A stretch of 64,000 nt of DNA from positions 1,103,415-1,167,414 of the forward strand of contig NZ_VANS01000001.1 in assembly GCF_005887615.1 (NCBI RefSeq), given 5' to 3'. A program made the translations under genes and the position numbers. This document shows, in pieces, positions 28,851 to 38,595 of the stretch (its first letter is position 1; each line of letters starts with the position of its first letter). Below the pieces are notes generated by a model. The model did no database searches. It saw nothing but the letters and a program-made list of their open reading frames with translations, and was not told where the DNA came from. This DNA comes from Sulfitobacter sabulilitoris. GTDB taxonomy: Bacteria; Pseudomonadota; Alphaproteobacteria; Rhodobacterales; Rhodobacteraceae.

Positions 28851-28869
28851 CGAGAGCGAGGAGAGACGG

Positions 28870-30660
28870 TTGTTCCAGTCATTCGAGGTATCCGCGCGGC
28901 CCGAGCAGGGACCGCCCCGGTTGAAGGCGCTGCGTACGGAGATGGCGGGCGAAGGGCTGGACGGTTTTCTTGTACCGCGCGCCGATGCGCATCAGGGCGA
29001 ATACGTGGCCCCGCATGACGAACGGCTGGCCTGGCTGACCGGGTTCACCGGGTCGGCGGGATTTTGCGCCGCGCTGCGCGATGTGGCGGGGGTCTTTATC
29101 GATGGCCGTTACCGCACGCAGGTCAAGGCGCAGGTGGCCTCCGACTTCACGCCGGTGCCCTGGCCCGAGGTCTCGCTGGGCCAGTGGCTCAAGGAGCAGT
29201 TGCCGGAGGGCGGGACCGTCGGGTTCGACCCGTGGCTGCATGTTCCCGGCCAGATCGAAGAGCTGGAAAAGACGCTCGATGGCTCGGGTGTTTCGCTCAG
29301 GGCGAGCGATAATCTGGTGGACCGCATCTGGGCCGATCAGCCCGCGCCGCCAAGGGCGCCCGCCAAGGCACACCCCATCGAGTTCGCGGGAGAAAGCCAC
29401 GCCGACAAGCGTGCAAGACTGGGGCAGGCCCTGCGCGACAAGGGCGAGGTCGCGGCGGTGATCACCCTGCCGGATTCGCTGTGCTGGCTGTTGAACATCC
29501 GCGGCTCGGACATTCCGCGCAATCCCATCGCGCAGGGCTTTGCCGTGCTGCATGGCAGCGCCGTCGTCGATCTGTTCATGGACCCCGCCAAGCTGGAGGG
29601 GCTGGAGGAGCACCTGGGCGACAAGGTCTCCATACGCCCGCCCGACACGCTGCTGGCCTATCTGCAGGCGCAGCCCGGTCCGGTCCGGCTCGAGAAATCA
29701 TCGGTTCCGGTGATCGTGGCCGAGGCCGTGGGCGACAAGGTCGTCTGGGGCGACGACCCCTGCGCGCTGCCCAAGGCCTGCAAGAACGCCGCCGAGATCG
29801 AAGGCGCGGCACAGGCGCATCTGCGCGACGGGGCGGCGGTGGTCGAACTGCTGGCCTGGCTGGATGCGCAGGCGCCCGGCACGGTGACCGAAACGCAGGT
29901 TGTCAGCCGATTAGAGGCGCAGCGGCGCACCGACAACGCGTTGCAGGACATCAGTTTCGAAACCATCGCGGGCACCGGCCCCAATGGCGCGATCATGCAC
30001 TACCGCGTGACCGAGAACACCGACAGCGTGTTGGAGAGCGGCCACCTGATCGTCATCGACAGCGGCGGGCAGTACCTTGACGGCACCACCGACATCACCC
30101 GCACCGTGCCCATCGGCCCCCCGCCGCAGGAGGCGTGCGAGGCGTTCACCCGCGTCCTTCTGGGGATGATCGCGATGAGCCGCCTGCGCTGGCCCCGCGG
30201 CCTGGCCGGGCGCGACATCGAAGCGGTGGGACGCTTGCCGCTGTGGCTGGCGGGCCAGGATTTCGATCACGGGCTGGGGCATGGCGTCGGCGCATACCTG
30301 AGCGTGCACGAAGGGCCGCAACGGCTGAGCAAGACCAGCCATGTGCCGTTTCAACCCGGGATGATCCTGTCCAACGAGCCGGGGTATTACCGCGAAGGCG
30401 CGTTCGGCATCCGTCTGGAAAACCTGCTGGTGGTGCAGGACGCGCCCGATCTGCCCGGTGGCGACCACCACCGCAAGATGCTGGACTGGCGCACCTTGAC
30501 CTTTGCGCCGATCGACCGGCGGCTTGTAGTGGTGGACATGCTGGATCGGCCCAGCCGCGACTGGTTGAATACCTACCACGGTCAGGTTGCGGAAAAGATC
30601 GGCCCCCGGCTATCGCCCGAGGCAAAAACATGGTTGGATGCGGCCACCGCACCGATCTGA
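28870..30660 (+). CDS. Aminopeptidase P family protein (M24B)
   Basis: The 596-residue enzyme is a Xaa-Pro aminopeptidase of the large, eukaryote-like P type, with two creatinase-like N-terminal domains (about residues 15-310) and a pita-bread metallopeptidase domain. Metal ligands are visible in VIDSGGQYLDGTTDITRTVP near residue 395, GHGVGAYLSVHEGPQRL near 472, NEPGYYREGAFGIRLEN near 500. It removes N-terminal residues that precede proline. The start is a TTG at 28870 with AGGAGAGA just upstream; no ATG in frame precedes the conserved region. The gene is probably transcribed alone or with the DUF427 gene 75 bases on. Confidence 0.9.
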   Translation: MFQSFEVSARPEQGPPRLKALRTEMAGEGLDGFLVPRADAHQGEYVAPHDERLAWLTGFTGSAGFCAALRDVAGVFIDGRYRTQVKAQVASDFTPVPWPEVSLGQWLKEQLPEGGTVGFDPWLHVPGQIEELEKTLDGSGVSLRASDNLVDRIWADQPAPPRAPAKAHPIEFAGESHADKRARLGQALRDKGEVAAVITLPDSLCWLLNIRGSDIPRNPIAQGFAVLHGSAVVDLFMDPAKLEGLEEHLGDKVSIRPPDTLLAYLQAQPGPVRLEKSSVPVIVAEAVGDKVVWGDDPCALPKACKNAAEIEGAAQAHLRDGAAVVELLAWLDAQAPGTVTETQVVSRLEAQRRTDNALQDISFETIAGTGPNGAIMHYRVTENTDSVLESGHLIVIDSGGQYLDGTTDITRTVPIGPPPQEACEAFTRVLLGMIAMSRLRWPRGLAGRDIEAVGRLPLWLAGQDFDHGLGHGVGAYLSVHEGPQRLSKTSHVPFQPGMILSNEPGYYREGAFGIRLENLLVVQDAPDLPGGDHHRKMLDWRTLTFAPIDRRLVVVDMLDRPSRDWLNTYHGQVAEKIGPRLSPEAKTWLDAATAPI

Positions 30661-30734
30661 CCCCCGTGCCCGTCACGATACTGTCAAGGCGCGCGCAACG
30701 ACCTATATCACCGACCACAAGGGGGAGAGATCGA

Positions 30735-31079
30735 ATGGCCGACCATATCAAGATCCGCAAGGCAGACGGCACGTGGAGCGTGCGCGCCGGCGGGGCCGTG
30801 CTGGGCGAAAGCAGTGCGGCGCTGGAGCTGATCGAGGGCGATTACCCCCCCGTCATCTATTTCCCGCGCGGCGACATCGCGATGGCGTTTCTGGACAGGA
30901 CCGACAAGACCAGCCATTGCCCGCACAAGGGCGATGCGAGCTATTTCTCGGTCGTGACCAAAAGCAAGACGCTGCAGGATGTCGTGTGGAGCTATGAGAC
31001 CCCCAACGAGGCGGTGGCGCGGATCAAGGACCACCTGGCCTTTTACACGAACGGCGAAGTAACGGTTGAGCAGATCTGA
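30735..31079 (+). CDS. DUF427 domain-containing protein
   Basis: The 114-residue protein matches DUF427: MADHIKIRKADGTWSVRAGG, then VIYFPRGDIAMAFLDRTDKT, then CPHKGDASYFSV and VVWSYETPNEAVARIKDHLAFY. The family has a small beta-barrel-like fold with a conserved CPxKG motif, and its biochemical role is unknown. The ATG at 30735 is preceded by GGGGGAGAG, a strong ribosome binding site. It converges on the ClC channel gene. It is probably cytoplasmic, as no signal peptide is seen. Confidence 0.85.
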   Translation: MADHIKIRKADGTWSVRAGGAVLGESSAALELIEGDYPPVIYFPRGDIAMAFLDRTDKTSHCPHKGDASYFSVVTKSKTLQDVVWSYETPNEAVARIKDHLAFYTNGEVTVEQI

Positions 31080-31109
31080 TCGCGCCTTCCGCCGGCCCGC
31101 AAGTGCCGT

Positions 31110-32798
31110 TCAGGAATGTTCTTCGGCGGCGGTGGCGGCCAGCGCGCGGTTATAGGCCTTGAGCGCATCGACGTGAAACAGCGCCCCCACAAGGACCGGG
31201 GGCGCGCCGTCCTGCCCCTCGCGCACGACCGGGACGAAGGATAACATGGTCTTGTCGAACACCGGCAGCGCGGCTTCGAGTGTGGCGTTGGCATCGATAT
31301 AAACACCGGAGTCGACCAATTCGGCGCAGGTCTCTGCATTGCCCTCGCGCAGATCGCCCGCCCGGCGCATCACCGCCGACACGCGGAACATCGCCAACAG
31401 ATACGCCTGCGGCCCGGCGGCAAGGTGGATACCCCGGCGTTCGAGTTGCGTCAGGAAAAAGCTGCGGTCCACCAGGCGCGACGCCAGCGCGGTGGACATC
31501 GACACCGCCACCATCACCGCAAGGCCGGTCTGCCAGTCGCCCGTCAGTTCGAACACGATCAGGGTCGTCGAAATCGGGGCGCCCAGCACCGCCGCCGCCA
31601 CCGCCCCCATTCCCGCCAGCGCATACAGCGTGACGGATCCCGACACGTCCGGAAAAATCCCGGTGGCGATCAGGCCAAAGGCAAGCCCCGTCAGCGCACC
31701 CACCATCAGCGAGGGCGAGAATATGCCGCCCCCCATGCGCCCGGCCATCGTGATGGCCACGGCCACACATTTGAGCACCGCGAACACGATCGCCTCGTTC
31801 AGCGCCAGTTGCCCGGTCAGGGCGAGCGACGTCGTCTCGTAGCCGACGCCGATGATATGCGGATACCAGATCGCCATCCCGCCCAGAAGCGCGCCCGCAC
31901 AGGCCGGACGCAGCCAGCGCGGCAGATGTATCCTGGTCTGGACGCGGGTGCCCACATCGTCGGCCCAGAAGATCGCCCGCATCAACAGGACCGAGACCAG
32001 CCCGGCCATGAGCCCGAGCAACAGGAAGGCGGGCAATTCCTGGTAGAACTGGACATCGCCCGTGGTGGGCAGGACAAATTCGGTAACGCCGCCGAATTCA
32101 AGCCGGTTGATCACCGTGCCGGCCACGCTCGCGATCACGATGGGCGCAAAGGCATGGACCGCGAAATGGCGCAGCACGACCTCCAGCGCGAAAAGCGCCC
32201 CCGCGATCGGCGCATTGAAACTGGCGGACACAGCCGCGGCCACGGCACAGCCGAGCAGGTCACGCCCGGTGATGCCATCGGCGTGGATGCGGCGGCTGAC
32301 CCAGGTGGCGATGACGCCTGCCATGTGAACCACCGGTCCTTCGCGACCCGACGACCCGCCGCTGCTGAGCGTGATCAGCGACGCCAGCGCCGACGCGAGC
32401 CCCGCGCGCGTCTCGACCTGCCCATCGCGCATGGCGGCGCCCTGGATCACATCCGCCACGCCGCGCGCCCGCCCGTCGCGGGTAAAGACATGCAAGATCA
32501 GCCCGACCGCCAGCCCCCCGGCAATGGGAATGAGCAGGATCAGATACCACGGCAGCGACGACGCGAAGCTGTGCAGGAACTGCACGTCATCTGTGCCGTA
32601 AAGCGCCGCTTGCAGGGCGTTGATGCCCTTGCGGAAAAACAGCGCCGCGAATCCGGCGCCGATGCCGATGGCCAGGGCGATGAACCAGAACTGCACCTGG
32701 CTGGGCCCGCGATGCCGCAGGATATGCAGCCCGTCCCGACAGGAGGTCAGGGCAAGCGTCATCTGCTGGGACAGGAAGGAGCGGCGGGGCTCTGTCAT
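31110..32798 (-). CDS. ClC family chloride channel/antiporter with C-terminal CBS region
   Basis: The 562-residue membrane protein has the ClC core of about ten hydrophobic segments. The anion-filter motifs are GGSSGREGPVVHMAG near residue 155 and GGGIFSPSLMVGALTGLAFG near 355. The former contains the gating glutamate of GREGP, so a Cl-/H+ antiporter is likely. The last 120 residues form a CBS-type domain. The start at 32798 (MTEPRRSFLSQQM) has no long upstream alternative. It lies 83 bases from the recN stop on the same strand, and no operon relation is evident. It could serve acid resistance or volume control. Confidence 0.9.
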   Translation of the reverse strand: MTEPRRSFLSQQMTLALTSCRDGLHILRHRGPSQVQFWFIALAIGIGAGFAALFFRKGINALQAALYGTDDVQFLHSFASSLPWYLILLIPIAGGLAVGLILHVFTRDGRARGVADVIQGAAMRDGQVETRAGLASALASLITLSSGGSSGREGPVVHMAGVIATWVSRRIHADGITGRDLLGCAVAAAVSASFNAPIAGALFALEVVLRHFAVHAFAPIVIASVAGTVINRLEFGGVTEFVLPTTGDVQFYQELPAFLLLGLMAGLVSVLLMRAIFWADDVGTRVQTRIHLPRWLRPACAGALLGGMAIWYPHIIGVGYETTSLALTGQLALNEAIVFAVLKCVAVAITMAGRMGGGIFSPSLMVGALTGLAFGLIATGIFPDVSGSVTLYALAGMGAVAAAVLGAPISTTLIVFELTGDWQTGLAVMVAVSMSTALASRLVDRSFFLTQLERRGIHLAAGPQAYLLAMFRVSAVMRRAGDLREGNAETCAELVDSGVYIDANATLEAALPVFDKTMLSFVPVVREGQDGAPPVLVGALFHVDALKAYNRALAATAAEEHS

Positions 32799-32881
32799 TG
32801 GTTACGCATTCTCTGTGTGCCCCTTGTCTAGGGCAAGGTGCGAGCGGATAAAACCCCGTTTGCGCCGTGGCTTAGCGCCGA

Positions 32882-34531
32882 TCAACCGGCCAAGAGCGCC
32901 CGCGCGGCGCCCCGTGCCTCGTCGGTGATGGTATCGCCCGCCAGCATACGCGCGATTTCATCCACCCGGTCGCTGCTGGGCAGCGGCACCACGGTCGAGG
33001 TCGTCATCCCGTCGGTCACGCGTTTCTCGACCCGCCAGTGATGCGCGCCAAGGGCGGCCACCTGCGGCGAATGGGTCACGACCAGCACCTGGCCGCCCTG
33101 TGCGATCGCGGCCAGGCGGCGCCCCACGGCGTCCGCCGTCGCGCCGCCGACGCCTCGGTCGATCTCGTCGAAAATCATGGTCAGACCCACCTGCCCGCGC
33201 GTGAGGCACACCTTGAGCGCCAGAAGAAAGCGGCTCAGCTCGCCCCCGCTGGCGATCTTGTTCAGCGGCCCGGCCGGCGCACCGGGATTGGTGGCCACGG
33301 AAAAGGCCACCGTGTCGCGGCCTTCGGGGCCGGGCGTTTCGGGCGTGATCTGGGTCTCGAACACTGCCCGGTCCATTTTCAGCGGCGCAAGCTCCGCAGT
33401 GACCGCCGTATCGAGGCGTCGTGCGGCCTCCTTCCGGGCTTCCGTGAGGGCGGTGGCGGCCGCGTCATAGGCAGCTTCGGCCTCGGCCACGGAACGTTTC
33501 AGTTCGGCCAGATCGGCATCGCCCGCATCCAGTGCCGCCAGCTTGGCGCGCAGGTCATCCGCAAATCCCGAGAGATCATCCGGGGCGACGTCATGCTTGC
33601 GCGCCAACCCGCGAATGGCAAACAGGCGCTCTTCGGTCTCCTCAAGCTCGGCGGGGTTGAACGACAGCGCGTCGATGGCGCTCACGATCCCCTCCATCGC
33701 ATCGTCAAGTTCCACCATCGCGCGGCCCAGGGCGGCCATCGGCGCCTCGAGCCGCCCATCGGCGCGGTCCGCAGCGGCATCGAGCCAGCGCATCGCGTTC
33801 GTCATGCTGGCCTCTGCCCCGTCGTGGCCCAGCCCTTCGTAGGCGCGCACCACGTCGCCGCGGATTTTTTCGGCGCCCTGCATGTGGCGGCGCTGCTGGT
33901 CCAACTCTGCATCCTCGCCCGACCTGGGGGCCAGCGCGTCCAATTCCGCCACCGCGTGACGCAAGTAATCTTCCTCGGCGCGGATGGCCTCCATCGCCTG
34001 TTGCGCGGCATCATGCGCCTTTCGGGCGTGGCCCATCGCGGACCATGCCGCGCGGGCCGCGGCGCGGGCATCGTCCAGCCCGGCGAAGTCGTCCAGAATG
34101 GTGCGGTGGCCGCGTGGGTTCAGCAGGCCGTGATCGTCATGCTGACCATGCAGTTCCACCAGCGTTTCCGACAGGCTGCGCAGCATTTCACCCGAACAGC
34201 GGCGGTCGTTGACCCAGGCCGTCTTGCGCCCGTCGGATGTGTTCACCCGCCGCAGGATCAACTCGTCACTGACCGGCAGCCCCGCTTCCTCGAGCACCGC
34301 GCGCGCGGGATGACCCTCGGGTATGTCGAACCACGCCGTGACCTCGCCCTGCGCTGCGCCTTGCCGCACGAGATCGGCGCGCCCCCGCCATCCCAGCACG
34401 AAACCCAGCGAATCCAGCAAGATCGACTTGCCCGCGCCGGTCTCTCCGGTCAGCACGTTCAGCCCCGGCTGAAACCCAAGTTCCAGCCGGTCGATGATCA
34501 GCATGTCCGATATTTCAAGACCGCGCAGCAT
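32882..34531 (-). CDS. recN: DNA repair protein RecN
   Basis: RecN is an SMC-like ATPase that acts on double-strand breaks with RecA. The 549-residue protein starts MLRGLEISDMLIIDRLELGF, with the Walker A motif GETGAGKS at about residues 30-37. A long coiled-coil middle spans about residues 155-370. The C-terminal half has the ABC signature SGGELSRFLLALK near 427 and Walker B TMIFDEIDRGVGG near 453. It follows bamD by 37 bases on the same strand, so lpxC-bamD-recN may be partly cotranscribed, though lpxC is 206 bases away from bamD. Confidence 0.95.
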   Translation of the reverse strand: MLRGLEISDMLIIDRLELGFQPGLNVLTGETGAGKSILLDSLGFVLGWRGRADLVRQGAAQGEVTAWFDIPEGHPARAVLEEAGLPVSDELILRRVNTSDGRKTAWVNDRRCSGEMLRSLSETLVELHGQHDDHGLLNPRGHRTILDDFAGLDDARAAARAAWSAMGHARKAHDAAQQAMEAIRAEEDYLRHAVAELDALAPRSGEDAELDQQRRHMQGAEKIRGDVVRAYEGLGHDGAEASMTNAMRWLDAAADRADGRLEAPMAALGRAMVELDDAMEGIVSAIDALSFNPAELEETEERLFAIRGLARKHDVAPDDLSGFADDLRAKLAALDAGDADLAELKRSVAEAEAAYDAAATALTEARKEAARRLDTAVTAELAPLKMDRAVFETQITPETPGPEGRDTVAFSVATNPGAPAGPLNKIASGGELSRFLLALKVCLTRGQVGLTMIFDEIDRGVGGATADAVGRRLAAIAQGGQVLVVTHSPQVAALGAHHWRVEKRVTDGMTTSTVVPLPSSDRVDEIARMLAGDTITDEARGAARALLAG

Positions 34532-34568
34532 CTGGATTATTCCGTCGGGTGGGGGCGTGCGGGCACGG

Positions 34569-35435
34569 CTAGAGCCATTGCCCCTTGATCGTCTGGCGAT
34601 AGATCTGCTGCAACCATCCGTCGCCCGCCGCCTCGAGCTTGAGGCCCTGACCGGTCAGCAGTTTGTAGCTGTCCTCGTACCAGTCGCTCGAGCGGTAGTT
34701 GTAGCCCAGGATGGCGCCGGCGGTCTGCGCCTCGTTGACCAGCCCAAGCGACAGATACGCCTCGACCAGACGGTGCAGCGCCTCGGCGGTGTGGCTGGTG
34801 GTCTGGAAATCCTCCACCACGACGCGGAAACGGTTGATCGCGGCAGTGTAATGATCGCGGCGCAGGTAGTAGCGCCCGATTTCCATTTCCTTGCCCGCCA
34901 GATGATCAAAGGCCAGATCGAACTTGAGGATCGCCGCGCGCGCGTATTCGCTGTCGGGATACCGTTCGATCACTTCGCGCAGGCTTTGCAACGCCTGGAA
35001 CGTCAGGCCCTGGTCACGGCCCACTTCGTCGATCTGATCGTAATAGCTCAGCGCCAGCAGGTATTGGGCATAAGCCGCATCGTCATCGTCGGGATAGAAA
35101 TCGATGAAGCGTTGCGCGGCGGACCGGCTGTTGGGGTAATCCTGATCCTGATGATAGGCAAAGGCCTGCATGATCAGCGCGCGCTTGGCCCAGTCGGAAT
35201 AGGGATAGAGCCGCTCGATCTCCGCGAAATAGAACGCCGCTTCGGACGGGCGCTTGCGGTTCAGTTCGAACTCCCCACGCTCGAAAATCTGCTCGGCGGT
35301 GTAGGTTTCAAGCGGAATTTCCTGCGGATTGAAGAAACTGCCATCGGTTCGACCGGCATCGCTGCCACATGCCGCCAGCGTCGCTGCAAAAAGCACCGCA
35401 CCGATCACCCGTGTTCGGGACCCGCCGCCTGTCAT
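34569..35435 (-). CDS. bamD: Outer membrane protein assembly factor BamD
   Basis: BamD is the essential lipoprotein of the BAM complex that inserts beta-barrel proteins into the outer membrane. The 288-residue protein has a lipoprotein signal with the lipobox LAAC near residue 23 (AVLFAATLAACGSD). TPR-like repeats follow, for example AEQIFERGEFELNRKRPSEA near residue 48 and KRALIMQAFAYHQDQDYPNS near 84. The length fits the family (about 240-290). It lies between lpxC and recN, as in many alphaproteobacteria, and the gap to lpxC is 206 bases. Confidence 0.95.
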   Translation of the reverse strand: MTGGGSRTRVIGAVLFAATLAACGSDAGRTDGSFFNPQEIPLETYTAEQIFERGEFELNRKRPSEAAFYFAEIERLYPYSDWAKRALIMQAFAYHQDQDYPNSRSAAQRFIDFYPDDDDAAYAQYLLALSYYDQIDEVGRDQGLTFQALQSLREVIERYPDSEYARAAILKFDLAFDHLAGKEMEIGRYYLRRDHYTAAINRFRVVVEDFQTTSHTAEALHRLVEAYLSLGLVNEAQTAGAILGYNYRSSDWYEDSYKLLTGQGLKLEAAGDGWLQQIYRQTIKGQWL

Positions 35436-35641
35436 GCCTTGCTACCCTCGTCTTACCTGATCAGGGCCCGTTCGGGCCGCTATTGCATTGGTCCTAGCAC
35501 AGAATTTTCCGGTGCAAAACGCCCATTGCGACTTTCGCGAGGTCCAAGATCGGGAAAATCACCGCAACCCCGGACCGGAAAAATGCGAATGTGCCGGCGG
35601 ATCGGCTCCCCCCGCCGGGTTGGCGCGCGGTCCGGCGCGGT

Positions 35642-36565
35642 TCAGGCGACCTGCGGAATTTCGTCCCAGACAAGGCCGGCACCGGGCAGACGCGCCGTCA
35701 TGTCGCGGTCGCAGATCACCATGCGCACCGCGCCCGGCGTCGCGAAAAGCTTGCGCAGCAGCGTGTTGGTCATCGAATGACCCGCGCGCACACCGGTGTA
35801 ATGGCCGATCAGCGGGCCACCCGCCAGCGCCAGGTCGCCCAGCGCATCCAGCATCTTGTGGCGGACCGGTTCGTCCGCATGGCGCAGACCACCGGGGCTG
35901 AGCACGCGGTCGCCGTCAAACACCACCGCGTTTTCCCCCGGATTGCCGCCCAGCGCCAGGCCATTTGCCTGCATCGCGTCCACATCCGCCTGACGGCAGA
36001 AGGTGCGGCTGTCACACAATTCGCGGGCGAAGCTGCCGTTGTTCATCACCAGCGACCGTTGCTGGTGGCCGATTGCGGCATCGGTGAAATCGATCTCGAA
36101 GTCGATCCGAAGCGTGTCGGCGGGGGCCAGCGTGGCACTGGCCGCCCCATCGGTCACGGTAACGGTCTGCAGCACCTGGAATGCCCGGACAGGCGCGTTC
36201 AGCTGACGCAATCCGCGCTGCATGATGCCGCGCACAAAGGGCGCCGCCGATCCGTCCAGGATGGGCACTTCGGGTCCGTCGATTTCGACCAGCGCATTGT
36301 GCACGCCGCACCCCGCAAGCGCCGCCATCAAATGCTCCACCGTCGATACGGTAAGGCCCGAGGCGTTTTCGATCTTGGTGCACAGCGGCGAGCGGTTGAC
36401 CACATCCCAGCGCGCCGGAATCAGCCTGTCGCCCACGGCGACGTCGGTGCGCGAGAACCAGATGCCATGCTCCGCCATCGCCGGACGCAGGGTCAGCGTG
36501 GCAGGCTGGCCTGAATGCAGACCAGTGCCGGTGAACCGGATCGGTGATTTCAAGGTTGTCTGCAC
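35642..36565 (-). CDS. lpxC: UDP-3-O-acyl-N-acetylglucosamine deacetylase
   Basis: LpxC carries out the first committed step of lipid A synthesis, a zinc-dependent deacetylation in the cytoplasm. The 307-residue protein starts at a GTG (36565) with GGAGG 6 bases upstream; an ATG four codons earlier (36577) is possible but lies inside that ribosome binding site. Zinc ligands are in the HLMAAL motif near residue 78 and VRHKMLDALGD near 236. The fold is two related halves. A terminator at 36727-36754 separates it from ftsZ, so it probably has its own promoter in the AT-rich gap between. Confidence 0.95.
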   Translation of the reverse strand: MQTTLKSPIRFTGTGLHSGQPATLTLRPAMAEHGIWFSRTDVAVGDRLIPARWDVVNRSPLCTKIENASGLTVSTVEHLMAALAGCGVHNALVEIDGPEVPILDGSAAPFVRGIMQRGLRQLNAPVRAFQVLQTVTVTDGAASATLAPADTLRIDFEIDFTDAAIGHQQRSLVMNNGSFARELCDSRTFCRQADVDAMQANGLALGGNPGENAVVFDGDRVLSPGGLRHADEPVRHKMLDALGDLALAGGPLIGHYTGVRAGHSMTNTLLRKLFATPGAVRMVICDRDMTARLPGAGLVWDEIPQVA

Positions 36566-36726
36566 GAGAGCCTCCATAGGGCAACTGTGAACATTCGTTC
36601 TTGTGCAGCGAGAGTTAGGGTGCCGCCCCAAAAGCCTCAACTCAATCTTTGCAACGGACTGAAACACAACCGTTACAATTGGGCGCGAACCCGCCCAGGA
36701 GCATGTAACTCCCTGTTTTTCATAAA

Positions 36727-36754
36727 AAAAGGGCCGCCCTTGGGCGACCCTTTT
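36727..36754 (-). terminator. Rho-independent terminator of ftsZ
   Basis: On the minus strand AAAAGGGTCGCCC pairs with GGGCGGCCCTTTT with a 2-base loop and a long T tract, starting about 20 bases past the ftsZ stop. The stem is 13 bp with one G-U pair. It ends the division-gene unit before lpxC. Confidence 0.85.
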
Positions 36755-36773
36755 CGATGCATTCGTGAACCGG

Positions 36774-38420
36774 TCAGTTCGCTTGACGGCGCAGGAAGGC
36801 CGGGATTTCGATGCGTTCCTGCTCGGGATCCGCCTCTTCCTGGGGCTGGCGCACCGGCGCTGCGGCGCGGGCCTGAACCGGTGGCTGCTGGCGTGCGGGC
36901 TGTTGCTGGGGGCGCTGTTCGGCAGCGCCGCCATCGGAATGGCCGGTCATGCGGTTGATCAGCGAATTGATGCCAAAGCGAGGGCGCTCGCCCGCCGCCG
37001 GGGCTTGCGCCTGCTGCGGCATACGCGCGCCGGGGGCTGCAGGCGGTGCCTTCTGGGCCGCGGCGCGCAGACGGGCCATCGCCTCGGGCGACGGTGTGCC
37101 GGGGGTCGGGGCACGCGGCGCGACAAAGCTTTCGGCCTCGGCCTCGATCTCGTTGCGCCGCGGCTCGAACGTATCGCGGCGCGGCTGATAGGCCGGCGGC
37201 GGCAGATCGTCCGTCTCTTCCTCCATCACCTCGTCCGCAAAGATATCCTCGGCCATGTCCCGGGCCGCGGCCTCGTGCACGTCGATCTCCTCGTCGAACA
37301 GGGTCGGCTCATCGCCTTGACGGGTGCGCGCGGCGTCGGCGGCGACCGGTTCAGGCTGCGGCGCGGGTTCGACCGCGGGCTCTTCGACCTGCACGCTCTG
37401 CTTGAGCGGCGCGGACATGGAACGGCGCGGCACGGGCATTTCGGTGTTCACGTCCATCGCGTCGATGCCGGTGGCGACAACACTGACGCGCATCATGCCT
37501 TCCATCGCGGTATCCAGCGTGGAACCGACGATGATGTTCGCCTCGGGGTCCACTTCCTCGCGGATGCGGTTGGCGGCTTCGTCCAGTTCGAACAGCGTCA
37601 GGTCGTGGCTGCCGGTGATGTTGATCAGCACGCCCTTGGCGCCGCGCAGCGAAATTTCGTCGAGCAGCGGGTTGGCGATGGCCTTCTCGGCGGCCTGGAT
37701 CGCGCGGTCTTCGCCCTCGGCCTCTCCGGTGCCCATCATCGCCTTGCCCATCTCGTCCATCACCGCGCGCACGTCGGCAAAGTCGAGGTTGATCAGGCCG
37801 GGGCGCACCATCAGGTCGGTCACGCCCTTGACGCCCTGATAGAGCACGTCGTCGGCCATGCTGAAAGCTTCGGTGAAGGTGGTCTTTTCATTGGCCAGGC
37901 GGAACAGGTTCTGGTTGGGAATGATGATCAGCGTATCGACGACCTTTTGCAGCGCCTCGACGCCATCCTCGGCCTGGCGCATCCGCTTGGCGCCCTCGAA
38001 CTGGAACGGCTTGGTCACGACGCCGACGGTCAGCACGCCCAATTCGCGCGCGGCCTGTGCGATGATCGGGGCCGCGCCCGTGCCCGTGCCGCCGCCCATG
38101 CCGGCGGTGATAAAGCACATGTGCGCGCCGGCCAGATGATCGACGATCTGTTCGATCGACTCTTCGGCGGCGGCAGCCCCGACAGAGGCGCGCGCCCCCG
38201 CGCCCAGACCTTCGGTCACCTTGATGCCAAGCTGCACCTTGTTTTCGGCCTTGGCCTGCTGAAGCGCCTGCGCGTCGGTGTTGGCGACGACAAAGTCCAC
38301 ACCGTCGAGCTGCTTTTCGATCATGTTGTTGACGGCATTCCCACCTGCTCCGCCGACACCGAACACGGTGATACGAGGTTTCAGATCGTCCTGTCCGGGC
38401 ATCGAGAGGTTAAGGGTCAT
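36774..38420 (-). CDS. ftsZ: Cell division protein FtsZ
   Basis: FtsZ is the GTP-binding tubulin homologue that forms the division ring. The protein is 548 residues, much longer than the 380-400 of most bacteria. The GTPase domain begins [17 protein letters not shown] near residue 17 and has the tubulin signature [10 protein letters not shown] near 109. About residues 320-535 are a linker rich in Ala, Pro, Glu and Arg, and the end [14 protein letters not shown] is the conserved peptide that binds FtsA and other partners. The ATG at 38420 is chosen; the 21 upstream codons of the open frame are unsupported. The long linker is common in alphaproteobacteria. Confidence 0.97.
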   Translation of the reverse strand: MTLNLSMPGQDDLKPRITVFGVGGAGGNAVNNMIEKQLDGVDFVVANTDAQALQQAKAENKVQLGIKVTEGLGAGARASVGAAAAEESIEQIVDHLAGAHMCFITAGMGGGTGTGAAPIIAQAARELGVLTVGVVTKPFQFEGAKRMRQAEDGVEALQKVVDTLIIIPNQNLFRLANEKTTFTEAFSMADDVLYQGVKGVTDLMVRPGLINLDFADVRAVMDEMGKAMMGTGEAEGEDRAIQAAEKAIANPLLDEISLRGAKGVLINITGSHDLTLFELDEAANRIREEVDPEANIIVGSTLDTAMEGMMRVSVVATGIDAMDVNTEMPVPRRSMSAPLKQSVQVEEPAVEPAPQPEPVAADAARTRQGDEPTLFDEEIDVHEAAARDMAEDIFADEVMEEETDDLPPPAYQPRRDTFEPRRNEIEAEAESFVAPRAPTPGTPSPEAMARLRAAAQKAPPAAPGARMPQQAQAPAAGERPRFGINSLINRMTGHSDGGAAEQRPQQQPARQQPPVQARAAAPVRQPQEEADPEQERIEIPAFLRRQAN

Positions 38421-38595
38421 GTCAGTGTCCGCCTGTTCTGCTTGGCCGCGTTCGCGGGTGATTTTTTGCCTGTGTCGCGCCAATCCTACCGATCCAGCGC
38501 CTCAACGTCACCTAAAAAACGTAAATTCGCCCCAAAATATGGGCAATTTCTCGCTGATTCTCGCTGCATTTCGGGCTCTGCACCCGATATTGCGA
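38421..38595 (-). promoter_or_regulatory. ftsA-ftsZ intergenic region, likely ftsZ promoter
   Basis: The 175-base gap is AT-richer than the flanking genes. It contains a directly repeated decamer, TTCTCGCTGA at 38548-38557 and TTCTCGCTGC at 38558-38567. A GATTC (CcrM-type GANTC) site at 38556-38560 spans the junction of the repeats. ftsZ of alphaproteobacteria is known to be under cell-cycle control, so a promoter here is likely. No -35/-10 pair is certain. Confidence 0.4.
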
